Notes under the pieces: model-generated
The model's database searches: none
What the model was told of the DNA's origin: nothing
The model's input: only the letters and a program-made list of their open reading frames with translations
Program-made: the position numbers and the translations under genes
Shown here: positions 51,236-64,000 of the stretch, one piece after another
Numbering within the stretch: the stretch's first letter is position 1
Layout: each line of letters begins with the position of its first letter
Source of the DNA: Phytoseiulus persimilis
Taxonomy: Eukaryota; Arthropoda; Arachnida; Mesostigmata; Phytoseiidae
Length of the DNA: 64,000 nt
NCBI GenBank assembly: GCA_037576195.1
Contig: CM075101.1
Location: forward strand, 17,484,001 to 17,548,000
Reading direction: 5' to 3'

Positions 51236-51650
51236 GTGTTGTTCAAAGCACACGGACAAACGTTCGCCGTTGATTATATTTTCGTTGCTCACGAACAGAG
51301 GGAGTTCCGATTCTTCCCGCATCCCGCGGAGTTATCATCTGGATTCACCGAATTCCCTGGGAAAATTTTCAAATGCATGGCTACAGCTCGGTGTCCCGAA
51401 AGTGGCAGCAGCTCCTGTGAGCGGACTCCTGGACAGTACGATGGACACGTAAGAGACGAGCGAGCCGAGCGCATGAATCGCATGGCTGCAGCGCATCGAA
51501 CCCGATGTATTGGAGCTGTTTATTGTTTTCTACCCGGCAGAGTCCAACGGGTTAGAGCTCGCTGCAAGTTTGAAGAGTGGCGTGCGCTGTCTCAAGTGGC
51601 TGGATCATGGTCAACACAGGGCCCAGGAGAGGAGGCTATTTCAAAGCAAA
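51236..51650 (+). CDS. Possible first exon of an unknown spliced gene
   Basis: The frame is open from about 51211 to a TAA at 51685 with balanced codons and spaced cysteines (KCMATARCPESGSSSC, then RCIGAVYC). A modest donor, AAA followed by GTAATT at 51651, would join in phase to the exon at 51895. No ATG begins the open stretch, so a more upstream start or a chance frame is possible. No family is recognised, and this is the weakest of the three candidate exons here. Confidence 0.2.
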
Positions 51651-51894
51651 GTAATTTCATGCTTGTTCGACCTCTGCCCATCTAACTTTAGCTCTTTTGT
51701 AATCGCCGGGAGCTTGTGTCTTTAAGTGTGCGCGCCTCTCTCTGTGAGTGTCGATGCAAACGCGATTGATTCCCAAGAATGCCACCGCCAACACAAAAGA
51801 ACCGACCAGGGGCCCTGTCCTCGGGACGAATGATCAACCGGACGGACGGGAGGGGGCTCCGAGTTTTTCCGACCATCCTGAGGCTCATTCCCAG

Positions 51895-52167
51895 GAAACT
51901 TCATTCCTCGATCGGCTGCAGCTCTGCTCAGTCGGTATTCGACTGAAATTTCCAGGAGCTGCCGGCGCCGGTTGCGCCGAGAGCAAATCTCAACATTATC
52001 CGCAGCTTTGAGCGGAACCAAAGTTGGCTCGAGTCGGGATCTACAAACCGATCGTTTCGCTGCCGAAGTTGCGCGGGCATCTAATCCATCCGAATCGCCA
52101 TCAGGTGATGCCCAGTCGGGCCTAAGCTGGGAGACTATTTCATCCCAGAACTGGCCGACAACCCCAG
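51895..52167 (+). CDS. Possible internal exon of an unknown spliced gene
   Basis: A frame is open from 51881 through CCCAG followed by GTTAGT at 52168. The upstream acceptor is CATTCCCAG at 51894. The encoded segment is Arg-rich at first, then Ser/Pro-rich (ASNPSESPSGDAQSG). The donor joins in phase with the strong acceptor at 52377. No domain is recognised. Confidence 0.3.
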
Positions 52168-52377
52168 GTTAGTCATGCTTTCGCCGAGGCGGACTCCCAC
52201 AAACGCGATGCCACCGCGGCGGCTGCCGCCAATGGGGGCTGAGGATGAGGCATCGAAATGAGGTGCTGAGTGAGAGGAGACGCGATCTCCGCTCAAAAGG
52301 GGCTCCGAGCGGTGTACCTATCAGTGAGGACATCCCGGATCCATCGGCTTTCGCATTTTTTTCTTTTACACCCTCAG

Positions 52378-52475
52378 TCTCCGAGATCGGGGGGATGCTC
52401 CAAGAATGCTACATGGCTGAGTATCGTAAAGCCCTCAAGTGTTCTCCGAGATACCTTTCCTGCATCGTATCGTAG
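52378..52475 (+). CDS. Possible terminal exon of an unknown spliced gene
   Basis: This exon is preceded by one of the best acceptors in the window: a T-rich tract, TTTTTTTCTTTTACACCCTCAG, ending at 52377. Joined in phase to the exon ending at 52167, it adds about 32 residues containing SEIGGMLQECYMAEYRKALK and ends at TAG 52473-52475. Intron length would be 210 bases. No AATAAA was found close downstream, and the opposite strand is also open, so confidence stays modest. Confidence 0.33.
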
Positions 52476-53275
52476 TTGAACATCAACGGAGTCGATTGCG
52501 CCCGCGTCCATTGATTCTGCGCGGTGTACCTCCACCGTGAGGAGTGGACGTCGACTCGATGTTGGTAACTTACCGCCGAGCGTAACTTCCAGCTCGCGGA
52601 GTGGCGATGCCGACGCGCGACAAAATCTTCGACATACGGCCCTGCGCGTTAATCGCTTGCCCTCCCTAACAACGATGATGAGGGAAGAAGATGCCATTAT
52701 AATGTTAGAGGGATCAGGCCCTCTGAAGCTAAGCCAATGCCCTAAGTACCTTGGCGCCTCCGCGGCCGCCTGCCCGCCCGCCTGCAGGTAGCAGCTATGC
52801 AGCCAGCCCCCCAGGCCGGCCGGCAGGCCCGCCCCGCTCGGTCGGGCGGACAGGAAGGCAAGCAGACTTGGTGGCTGTCTACCCTGCGAGCCACCCTGTT
52901 TATCCCAGCTTGCTAGCAGCCCAACGAGATTAACATGAGCTCCTGAAGCGATGCCAACGCACAACCACACACTGTTCCGCTCCGACCGGCAAAGTACACA
53001 TCGAAGCAAGCAGCCAGGCCCCGATCGCCTCTCTGCCTCCTCTAACACGATCACCCGCAAATACAAAGTAACCAGCTCAAGTTCGGAGCGAGAACAGCTA
53101 GTTGCGGTCTTCCGGTGGCAGCGAACCACCGGGCTACTCGTTCACTCCAGCGCCCGACGACGTCACGGAAATTCCAGCGCTGAGGTGGAAAAAGTCCTGA
53201 GATCGGTCCAGAGCGGAACTTGTCGAGCCCTGCCGGCAGTGTTTCGTTCTTCACGTTAGAAATGGCGGTGGGCGG

Positions 53276-53306
53276 CAGAGAGAGAGAGAGAGAGAGAAAG
53301 AGAGAC
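53276..53306. repeat. (GA)n microsatellite
   Basis: A dinucleotide GA run with one interruption (GAAAGAGAGAC) lies at the edge of the GC-rich zone. Confidence 0.9.
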
Positions 53307-53599
53307 AGCGGTGCTCAGGAGTCTCAGTCGTGTTGTTGGAATAGGTGGACGAATCTCTCTCGCACCTCGTTCAAGTGCCCGAAGTTCTTTAAGTCTGCTC
53401 AAGTGGTCGATCCGGGCGAAAAATTCAACAAGTCCTCCAAGTTGAAACTCGAGGCGATCCAACCATGCCCACTCCATGCTTCATCGGGTGGACGGAACGA
53501 CAACACACTCTCATTCGTATCGGCTGGTGTCAGGTGAGACTGAACGTGGAAAACTAAAGCCTGTTTCCGAGCCCACTAAAGCTGTGAACCCTCGGAAGA

Positions 53600-56500
53600 G
53601 CGCTGAAAATATTTCGAAAGGGCGAACTCACGTCAAGACTCGGCGGCATCGCTGGATGTGATGGCACTTGATAAGTTCACGTGTTGGTTTGTTTATCGAA
53701 TTCCGTGGAAGAGTCACTCCGCCTGCGCGTGTCAGTTTCACTAGGCACTAGCACTTCGGCTCACTTGAGGATAGCAGTTGTGACGGCTCGAAACATTTCT
53801 GAATCCGGTACAAACTCCGGAAAAGCGTCGTGGCGTGAGGCTGGCAGCAGGGAACCGTGGAGTGGCCTTCCTCGCGAGCAACACGGGCCTAGGTGAGGGT
53901 ACGTTGAAGGCGCTTAGGTGTGCGCGCGCAACCTTTTCAGGCCACGTAAGGGCCCCAAGGTGGAGGCAGGAGCTACGTTCAACTCAGGAAGAGGAGAAGA
54001 GGCAGGAGAGGGTCCCGTACGGACTGCAGGAAACCCCAAACCGGACCGGGCAGGTACGGCGTCCCGGAGATGAGCGCCGTAAGGTGCGCAGATCATTATG
54101 GACACTATTACTGCTTGTTCAACGTGTTGTGCGCGGGGTACATATCGTGCCGGGTCGTCATTCACGACTTGAAGGTGTCAGCGAATCCTCGTCGGAAAAT
54201 CTTCAGCAAAGGTTCTCGAAATCAGGGAGAAAACTTGACCTCAGAATTTGATTACTGACGTCGTAGCGTCTCAGGATCGCACTCACGCGAGGAGGGTTCC
54301 CGAGGAGGTAGGACCCGATTCCTTCCTATGCCCCGGAAACGCCATCACGTCTTCTATAATTACCAAGTACTCTCCCCAGTATTCGAATCATGTTGGTATG
54401 TCAGTGTGCAAATATCGGCGTGCATTCATCCGTCATATCCTTCCTCCTCTTTGGCTCCCCAATTTCACCATCGCTGTCCTGAGTAGTTTTGTGCGTCGAT
54501 GGCGTTATTCCAAGGTAGTCGTAGGAGATCCATACCGGAATAGTTCGATTCCAAATGTTGAGCGGTGTTTCGGTCGCCGAAAATTGGATACATTACTCGG
54601 CTTCCACTTTCCCGATTCCTGTCTGATGCCACGCGATTCAGGGATTTATATCATGAACACATTCTTACTCGCGGTTACCGTACTCAGCATCATCTCGTTG
54701 TCCGCTCATGGAAGTTCTGAAATTCCCAACATCGGCATTTCTTCACTCTATCGTACCTCCTAGTGGAGTTTTCTATTCATCCGGTTGTATGTAACTAGCG
54801 GAGAATAGTCGTATGCTTTCGGACAATCCAGGAATGATTCGATAACCGATGTCAGTGAGCACATACAATCATCTCCACGGCGTTGTTGTTGGGGACAAGA
54901 TTCTATTTCGACGATGGCCCCGCTTTTGTCCATCCTGTTCTGGATCTCTTCCATGAGTGTCCGGGCGAAAGCCTCGCGCAGTACTGGTGATACCGTGATC
55001 GGTCCATGAGTGTTGATTTTTTTCCTTCCCCCAACCGTTCAGGGACATACTGGCGATGTATTCATGGCCCGCTGCCCCCAGCTAATTGATCTCGTGAGCT
55101 ACCGTGCCGTTACAACCCATCTCCCATTCCTGGAAGTTGCAACATATTATCGTTGATGCTCTCAAGATTGAAGAACTCGTGGACAAGTTCTGCCTTCAAT
55201 AATTCTCGGGTGTCCGCTTCTCGACTACTTCGACCAGGAGGGCAAAATCCAGCAAACTCGTTTCACGGGACGAGCTGGACTCTGATGGGATGGGGGAAAG
55301 TTGTTGAGGTCCGCTGCGATGGCTGGGAATCTCCTCGATGCACAATGGGAAAGAGCATTCCCCATGAAGCAGAAGTTGAATCACACAACTCTGGGAGCAG
55401 TGTAGCTGGTGATCAGAGAGGGAGAAACTCGACGATCGAGAAAACCGCAATTCTGCTCTGGGCACTATTGTTTCCATCACATGTTCAAACCCTTTGTTTG
55501 GGATTGGAATCATGAATACGAGCGAGCGTCTACGATTTACGATTGACTTTGCATCACTGATACGAACGATCGCTCAAATCGGTGTCAACGCTTCAGCGGA
55601 TAACCGACTCCGAGCGTTAAATTGAAACTTTCATCCTTTTTCTCAGGGATCGCCTAGATGACAGAAAGAGGTGTGCATTGCACGCCCCCCTCGCTGGAAC
55701 AGTCCTTCGAAGCTACGGGGACACCAAAATACCCCATCTCAGAATTGGGTTGCATTCTTGTCCTCATAATACAGTCCAACCTCGACCATATCAACAATTC
55801 CTGCGATGAAAGGCGATGTTATCCAGAGTCGATACGCAAAATGGAGATATAATTGGGGGAACCATCTGCCTTGCAGTGAAGAGCATCCGTCTCATTTCTG
55901 TTTGAAGTTTTGCCCTCCCAGGAAGTGCTATCCGCTATTTAGACTTTTCGAGAACTGTCCAGCCAGCCAGAAAGGAAACGAGATCCGCTTGAGCGTCAGT
56001 TTTTTATTTTGTTTTCGCCGAAGACCAATCTCGTCCACTTCGATTCTCATCAGGTTTGTGCTGCTGGAAAACGACATGACTCACGGTCGTTGTGAGAATC
56101 AAGAGCCGGGAAGCAGGTTTGGATACCCTACACAATAGGTCGAATCAGAAGCGCGACTCCGTCGATCAAGCACTTCCTGCCCACAACAGATTTGACAATT
56201 GAAGCGCTACCTGGTAAGAGTGTCTCAGTCGCATCGATTCGATTCCGAGAATGGCGAAACCGAACTTTTCGGCTTCGCAGACTCGTAAACTTAGTGGGTG
56301 TATGACCGCGTGAGACTGACGTGAGACAAATAGAGAGAGCGGCGTCTCCCATCTCCGATCGCTGCATTTCCAACGTGCCGATTGTACGACGGTGCGATAC
56401 GCACCTGCCCCAGTACATGGCCCGAGTGCGTTATTCAAACTCGAATATCTCGAGCCCCTCCAATCAGCTGAATCCGCTATGCAAATACCGCGGAGGAAGG

Positions 56501-59500
56501 ACGAAGACTATTATGAGATACATCCGCTGGTACTTCCCCGACCGCGGGATCTCGCTGACGTCACGCGGCTGGGCGGCAGCGACCTCAACCCATGTGCCAT
56601 GCCTCCGTTTGGCTGGATCGTGAAAACGGTTTATTGAATCGTTATATCCGAACCTATATTCGAAGTTTTCAGGGAAAATGGAGACATGAAAAGGAATGCA
56701 GCGCGGCCGGAACCAGTCACTCTCTTGTTTCTTTTTGCCTGGGAATCGACATCATGGGAATCTCAGCCGCGGCTTGACAAATATCCATCTTATTTGTGAA
56801 TATTGGTCGTGTCCCTCATGGGGATATGTCTATCGGGCTCATCCAACATTCCCAACCTGGCTTGGTGTCTTCCCTCGCTCTTCTCGATGTGACTCCAGAA
56901 CTCTTTGGGTGTAGCGTGACCATTGAACGTTCATTATTCGATCACACGTAGTACGATCCTGGATTTTGAGTAAGAACCACCAGCTTGCCGCCGCGGTAGT
57001 TCAGTCGGCTCTCAGTAAATGTAGAGCTTTGGGGTCAGAATCAAGCGTTCACAAGCAAGCGCTCGGAGAGTTTCTTTCTTCGAATCTGGTCAGATAGTTT
57101 CCAGAGTGCATCCTGCTCGATCACAGGAAGTGCGACCGCGTCTCGATTCCAACATTCCTCATCGCGAGTCTTCCTCACCATGCTAATACCCCTGTCCAAA
57201 AGCAATTGATGAATGCTAGGTCCGCGTCGTTCTGAGCCGCCTCGTGACTCTCCCATCGAGACATCAGGCAATCGGGCAGATCAGGGCAATCGTAGCGGAC
57301 GAGAGACGCCGCACACCTGACGACTCTTCCTACCTTACGGCGACGGCCCGCCCGTCAACGGAACGGTCATGCAGCCACCGGGCCAGCCCATGGAACAAGA
57401 TGGATGGCCCCATTCCATATCGATATCTATATCAGATAGCCCTCACGGCGACCCCTGGCTTTTCCTTCTACTGCGAAACAAAGAGGCTTTTTTCTCCGCA
57501 CCTGCGAACGGTGGTAGCCGTCCAAACAGCCAGCCAGCGGGCGAGCGAGCGAGGGAGTTATTTTCATTTGCTCACCTCTACGTCCCTGAGGGCAAAGTCT
57601 GCGCCTGCTGAAAGGGGAACTGAAGGAGTCGGCTGGTGGCCAGCAATGCTCAGCTCGCTGCCTGGCTTGGGACCGACCTGAGGGGCGAGCGAGGGGATTG
57701 GCAACGAGAAACAGCCATGCTATCCTTTATGAGGCGTACCGGGAGATCCCTTTCCCTGGTCAATGATTAGAGGTGAGCACGGGAGTTGCTTGTTGATGCA
57801 AATATATACACGGAGACCCGGAGCCTGCTTACCTTACTTTGCTCTTGTGTGGTCGCCATTCGCAACACCGCAGGAGTCAGCCACAGCGGCCCCCGCAACC
57901 CCGACGACGATGACCAAGACGGCAGTAGCGACAAACACAAAATATGGCAACCCAGCTACAGCCGACGGTGAGCAAACAACGCCAGTGACAAAGAGCGGGT
58001 TTCGCTGAACTCACGCGCGGGATTTCAAGAACCGAGTCGTTCCGAGATCACCGCAACCATCGCCGATTTCGCGGAGAGCCTGCTGGCGTTGCGCTTCTCT
58101 CCGCCATTTTCCAAGAGTGCCCGTGCAGCTGATGTCCATGGTATCGAAAAATGGTGCGTTCTGCAGGTTCACGTTGAAATCAAGCACCGACGGCATGGGC
58201 GACGGGGAAAGTCGTTTTAGAAATGACTGGATGAAATCCAGGCTCCCTGATCACGGTCGCTGTCTATAACAGATTAATATGACTGTATCGAGTGTTGAGC
58301 TCTGGTTGCTAAGGTCAGCGTCTGGCCCGGCGATTATCCCGCTGGAATTTTACAAACACACATCGTGTGTGCAGCGGAACGGACGCAGTCGGTCCTGTCC
58401 AAAGTATGCTCATGCACGGGAACGACAGCTGTGTCCAGACTATGTCCTCCATTCCATACCATGGTCTATATAGCATGAGTTGGTTCCGAGTCCGGAGCCC
58501 TGCTCGAATTCGATGATTCAGTCTTTCTCCTAGGCTCGAAGAGCTTTCGCCTTCCGGATGTCGGAGGAACCATCCATCCGCCGACGGGAAATCCGAATCT
58601 CTAACACAGGAGCAAGACAAGCTCGCGCAATTTCAGCCGAGACACGTTGTCATAAACCCGCTCCGAAGTTCATGAGCCCGCGAATCCCGCATTCCGTCTA
58701 CCACGACATGGCCGCCGCAAGGCTTCAAATTTGGCCGCAGTTCGCGATTTCGCGAAACTCGATCTCGACGCATCGGAGCCTGAAATCCGGTCAGTGTTTC
58801 AGCAAATGTTTAATACGTCGGTTGAGATGACCGGGGGTCTGGAAGGCAGCGCGGGACTAGCTCGTACCCATTGACTCTTCCCTGAGCAAATGATTCTCTT
58901 GCGTCACTCGGTGGCTGAAATGGACAAGGCAGGATACTCAGGTGGTACAGAATCCGATTCAGAATGGAGTGACCTGTAGATCGGGGCGCCACTATTGCTG
59001 GATGAATGCCCGTAGGTGCTACTCAGGTCAAAATGAAGGAGTTTTCACGTCAAAAATATTTGTTATATTGTCGGGGATACTCTTCTCCAGAGAGTGAGCT
59101 CGATTTCGCTCCGATTTGAACTTCCACGGCCAGGAAGGGCTTGAGCTCTACTCCTGATTCCTTTGGAGGGTCGGTAAATCGTTTCCAAGTGAATCAAAAA
59201 GATCGTCGAGAAAAGTAAACTTATTTTTGTCCTGTAGTGCCTGGAGACGCAAGCCGACTTGGATCTGATAGGTTACTCGGCCATCTCGTCAGTCGAATTC
59301 AGGATTGAGAGCTCACATGCGGTCAGTACGAGGAGGTATGAAGAAGGTGTCGAGAGCTGGTCGTTTGACCGGTTGAACTTCCACCTAAAGTCAGGCTCCG
59401 AATGGATTCGAAACGCCGGGTTAGTGTAATAAACGATGTCATGAGGGATGGATCAGAGGGAACATTCGGTATCGGAGCGGGCGTCTGATGTTGGAGAAAT

Positions 59501-62500
59501 CATTTGTAAATGGATTCCTTCAAATCGGGTGAGATGATCCTTCCAAACTCCTTCCAAACATGCGGATCGCAGGAGGTCTTGACAAACCCCCAGGAAGCTA
59601 TAATATCAACGAAGAATCATCGATGAACTTCGTTCTGTTCCAAGTCTCTGCCTGTGATCTTACAGATTGGTAAATGTCGGCCGATATCGCGAATTCTTTC
59701 TTATGAATTGCTGCGAAGCGGATCGAACGGAGCGGTTGGGATCGGATCGGTGGAGCCGGAGCTTGCGTCCGACCTGACCTGATTCCCAATATCACGCGAA
59801 GTACGGATGATCCGGAAAACAAGTTGGGATAGTCGATGGGACTCCACGGCAGAGTACAGGATGTTCTCCGTACTATCCGTTTTTTTCTTCATAATACGGA
59901 GAATCAACCTAACATCTGAATTATTCTGATACTGATATCTGTACATCGTTGAGTGTTCGGGGATAAACTATTTCATTCCGGGAGAGTTTTCGCTGACTGC
60001 TTACGATGCGGTACGGCTGAATCTTGGAATGAAGATAAAACGCAATACATGGGAAAAGCCTGTCAATGACAGATATTTCCCAAGCCACTCGAATCGTCGG
60101 TGAGATTGACATCGATGAATCGACCGGGGAGCGCTTCGAGGAGAATTCCTCACCCTTTTTGAAAACATGATGAAATCATCCCTGTGTAGCCGCCTTGATG
60201 AACGACAATGGAAAGGTTGCGAGCATAGAAGCATAGTAGATGCTCACATCGACTGAGCGGGCTTGTGGCGCCGCCTGGTGGCTGAATACAGAGCCTCTCG
60301 GAAGGGGCTTCACGTTAAGGTGGGCACAAGGCGCTCGACCTGGTGGTTCTTGAGTGGTGGGCGCACGAGTGGCTCACGGTTTTGCCTGGCCCGCATAATG
60401 GTGGGAAACATCTTCGTTCAGGGGAATACAAAATCGAGGTGGAGCGAGGTAGATGATTTGATGGGGATCCAAGAGTCTCCGCTATTCAGAGTCTCGAATG
60501 CGTTTGTGAAAACCTCTGCTGTGTTGCCTTCATCGGGCCTTAACAGATACATCGCCTCACTAGCTTCATGACACGTTGCGCGCGTTGGGCAATGAGCCAG
60601 GCCGCGTTCAAAACCACTTATCTTCCCGATTCCGAACCTCGTTCCTCAGCATCTCATCGATGAGTTCTATTCGCGACGAGAATTCTCCACTCTCTTCTCT
60701 TCCTCCCTGCTGTACGTCGCCGTAGGTGGTCCTCAGACCCCTGGTTCCACCCTTGACGCACCAAATTACGGTTTTTTTGGGCGAGTCCTTCGTTCCGCGA
60801 TCTGGAGGCTAGGGGCACTGGTGTAGTTAGGGGGGCGGTCTGCTCCGGCCATGACATCGCTAGGGGCATCAAAATGTCACTCCGTTCCTGGTACGTAAGG
60901 AAACTTGACTTCTGCCTGGAAGATTCCTTCACGGGGTCCTCTGGAGTGGGGCAAAAAGCCGACTGTTATATCTGATTTCTCGACCTCTTGACGATCCGTC
61001 ATCCATGTTGTGCTCTCCTTCATGATCGAGAAGCGAGATTCAGTTCACTTTATTATACCATACTCAGGAGGGTTGGCTCCTCGGTTCATGTGTCGATTCA
61101 GCTCGAAAATCCGTCTTCCAAATATTTTTATGATGCTCCGGCTCTTTCGAAATCTCGGCAGAATTTGTGCCGCACGCAGAATGCGCTTGTGGGGACTGAA
61201 ACTCGTCGAGAATCATTCACGATCCACCATGTCACGAATGAGGTTTTCTAACCTTATCATCCTGTCTGTTGTGCAATCCGTCAATTCGAGGAGTTGGACT
61301 TCAAGGTTCCATAGAAGTGTTCGTAACTCTTTCGAGGAAAAAAACCCTCTTAAGAAAGCCAATACAGTTCGTCATGTAACAATCCAGTTGCTCACATCTC
61401 TGGTAGCTCGCGCGAGTTGTTTCCATGCTTCTAAAAGTCTCGTCGGGGAACTCAATTCCAGTTATTCATTTTTGGGTACTTTGGATTATCCAAGAAATCA
61501 GCCAGGGCGCGCCAAACGCGGTCCTTCCCTTGGACCTCACGACAAACAGGGGGGGCACTAAGTCACCGGTCCACCCCAAGCATCACGGAGGCTCGTCGGA
61601 GTTGGTCCCTATCGATACTCCGCACCGGATCCAAGAGGAGCGTTCGAAAATCAAATTCACTCGACGAGCTCCTCCGATGACGGGACAGGTCATTTTGAGG
61701 AGAGACTCACTCAGGAAAGGAAAGAGCTCCGGATTATTGTGCGTTTCATCAGAAACCGTAATGTTTGCCAAGCTGATATTGGTCATCCATTAGTTCCCTC
61801 GAATCTTCCACCGGGGTGTTTCTTCCAGGATGTTGGAATCATCATTCGGTTCCACCCGTCGATGTCCTGGGCCAATGACCGCGGACGACTGGCGTGGGGA
61901 AGAGGGGATTTCGTTTTCATTCGTCACGATTACCCGTCGGAGCGGGAACTCCGTGTCAGGTGAATTCGAAACCTCTTTTGAGGAGAGGGCTGACGAACAG
62001 ACCGAAACCCAGACAGACAGTGAAAGAAGAGATTTCCATATAAACAGAACACATCTACTACAAAGCCTACTCGAGTGGTAAGTAGCATTCTCAAAAAAGA
62101 CGTGCGTAGAGCTCCTCTACATATAGTGTGTGGAATCTCGGTTGTTTTCCTCGAGCTTCTCTACTCTAAAAAGGACGAGGAATCCTGCATCATTTCATCG
62201 GAGATGGGATAGTCTCACGTGTCGCGGGGTTTTCGATCTGCTCCAAATACCCCCAGAACCGATGCCCGCTCAGTTGTCCTCTTACGTAGAGCATCTCCGC
62301 TGACGCGCTTGTGCCGCTCTCAAAAGCCAGCTCGTCGCCGACAACACCGTCGCTCAATGCTCAACTCGGCAGACCACACCTGAGCCTCGCTCCGTTCTGT
62401 ACCGATACCTGCAGGTCAAAGGCTCAGGTTAGCCCTGCAGTGACGTTCACTCGAAACAGGGCTCCCGAGAAGGTTTCTTGCAACAAGGTTAAAGTTGATC

Positions 62501-64000
62501 TGGTAAAAGACGATCGAACGTCAGAAATCCCGCTCTTTTGTCTACCCTTCGTAGAGAGCTTATAGAATTACTGACTGAAGAGATTCGGTGAGTAGGAGGA
62601 CTCTCCCGAATGCGTTGCGGTACTTCAGACTCTCGAGTTCGTTCTGAGCGCGTCCGAGAAACATACAGGTGGGGATGTCCAACGCGGTGATTCCTTCAGA
62701 CATCTGCACCGCTCCGCAAAGAGACGCCTACCACGGACATTGTTGTGCAAATCAGGAGAAAGCGCGCTTCCGACAAGAGCTTGTACACCTGCGGTCACTA
62801 GATGCTTCAACAGCCATTCACGGCAGCTGCCAGTTACACTGACGCGGCAGCTAACATTAATCTTAAAAGTTCCAGTCCAGAATGGATGCGTTGGACAGCC
62901 TGCACTCGGAGGAGCCCTCCCTTCTGTTACGCAATCTGCGATGTGCTGCTGATGTCCGCGTGAGAAATTACTGGATAGTTAGCCGGCCTTCGCACTCCCT
63001 GGGGTTGACTCAAGCTTCAAGACCGTCCTTCTCGGCGCGACGCGAGGATCTCGATAGAATAAAAGCGCGTTCATGACGCCTTCACACCATACTGGGGGAG
63101 CGTACTGAGCAGGTGAACGGAACGCTGTTCCCGTGAACGCTGATCATGAGAACCCTTGAAGAGGCTCGTCTTGTGATCTCAGCAGTATTTGAATCACAGC
63201 AGGCTGCTATCACACAACACCGTAGGCGTCCTCTGTAACTTTTGAAGGTGCTGGAGACAGTTTCTTCAAGAGCCATTAGACACTATTCACATGGATGACT
63301 AACTGGCGGAGCAACTGGGCCCGTGGCATTATTATTGTGTTCCCGAGAGAGTCGCTGAGCTTTTGTTATAGTTCAGAAACCGGTGCATTCTGAGAGCTGT
63401 GGTTGAATCATGACACGCCATAACAGCATAATCGAATCTCGAGTTGCGACACGGCTAATTTCCAAGTTACACGTGATTCTTGTCTGAAAAAGCACGAAGG
63501 GATCCATGAGAGCCACGCTCAGATTGCACGGAATGCTCGCGACTCGAAGCTCGAACCGGATTATAATTGCGATTGGAGGCGCTCCCGCTGAATGATTCCT
63601 GCATTTTTTGAATGTGATTATCGTATTTCCAAGACAGGACTGATAACGTTATCACTGCCGAGGACCTTGCTAAGGTCTTCATAAAATATACCTTCACCTT
63701 CGGGACCACCTTTAGAAGGCGCTCATTGGCTGGGCCCTTCCCTTCCCTCCACCAATAACAGGAGCTCGGGCGCACAGGCCCCGAAAGGTACGGCCTCAAC
63801 ACTGAGCCACGTGCGCCGAGTCCCCGTGTGGGTGCTACCGGTGAGGATTGAAACGAATTTAAATTCATTCTCAAAGGTCCACAATCTGCGTGACAGTCGG
63901 CTGGGTTGGTAGTTATTTTACCGGCGAACCCATATCCTGAAGTTGTCGATGACACTCTCCGGCAGCGACGTCGTGGACCTAAACTAATGGAGCCCACGCC
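53600..64000. other. Less GC-rich block with old coding-like fragments
   Basis: Short protein-like stretches appear on both strands, for example plus 56.42-56.63, plus 58.69-58.85, minus 59.6-59.9 and minus 61.58-61.79 kb. No intact gene is visible and no family is recognised beyond the weak protease match. This looks like a graveyard of old insertions or decayed genes. Confidence 0.3.
54760..55015 (-). pseudogene. Possible clan CE cysteine-protease end, virus-like fossil
   Basis: A minus-strand open stretch of about 80 codons contains ESCPQQQRRGDDCMC. This resembles the conserved Gln plus nucleophile-Cys segment of adenain/Ulp1-type (clan CE) proteases, followed by a hydrophobic helix and a proline-rich tail as in adenain. 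Such proteases occur in Polintons/Mavericks and in some DNA transposons. The match is short. The surrounding 53.6-64 kb holds other old coding-like fragments but no polymerase, integrase or capsid signature that I can recognise. If this is an element, it is a broken and old fossil. Confidence 0.2.

Noticed and set aside
52374-53129. 251-codon minus-strand open frame with a consensus donor (GTAAGT at 52573)
   Set aside because: Composition is repetitive and arises partly from GCCC/GCCT tracts. It conflicts with the plus-strand spliced candidate, and no in-phase partner exon was found.
54653-54763. 36-codon plus-strand ORF that looks like a signal peptide (FLLAVTVLSIISLSAHG)
   Set aside because: It ends after a few residues without a good donor and overlaps the end of the opposing coding-like stretch. 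It is too short to call.

Overview
The window reads as animal nuclear DNA, most likely arthropod. The one unambiguous gene is a eukaryotic Rab6 GTPase. Around it are long non-coding stretches, GT-AG splice-type signals, polyadenylation signals, a hAT DNA transposon, a truncated SINE and LINE debris. The Rab6 coding region has no introns and the DNA is visibly GC-rich. Both would fit a mite lineage with heavy intron loss (phytoseiid-like), but that is inference and the species cannot be named from sequence alone.

Layout. 1-14 kb: GC-rich non-coding DNA with tetranucleotide and imperfect triplet tracts and one 112-codon candidate ORF. 14.4-14.6 kb: a 5'-truncated SINE between 14-bp direct repeats. 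18.1-18.8 kb: minus-strand LINE remnants. 18.93-19.86 kb: a minus-strand single-exon gene for an unrecognised type II membrane protein with its own poly(A) signal. 21.07-21.34 kb: a possible 90-codon ORF. 22.8-25.2 kb: the Rab6 transcription unit (possible 5' UTR intron, 207-codon CDS, about 950-base 3' UTR with a Pumilio-type site and AATAAA). 25.2-29 kb: less GC-rich DNA with minus-strand coding-like fossils. 33.13-33.98 kb: an 850-bp hAT element with perfect 8-bp target duplications. 34-50 kb: GC-rich non-coding DNA with two candidate core promoters, G-runs and many GC tetranucleotide tracts. 51.2-52.5 kb: a weakly supported spliced gene. 53.6-64 kb: less GC-rich DNA with old coding-like fragments, one resembling the end of a clan CE (adenain/Ulp1-like) cysteine protease.

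The genes form no obvious pathway. Rab6 is a Golgi trafficking housekeeping gene, and the membrane protein is an orphan. Most of the 64 kb appears to be intergenic or intronic DNA shaped by simple-sequence slippage and old transposon insertions. Only Rab6, the hAT element and the SINE insertion are well supported; the other gene calls are candidates.
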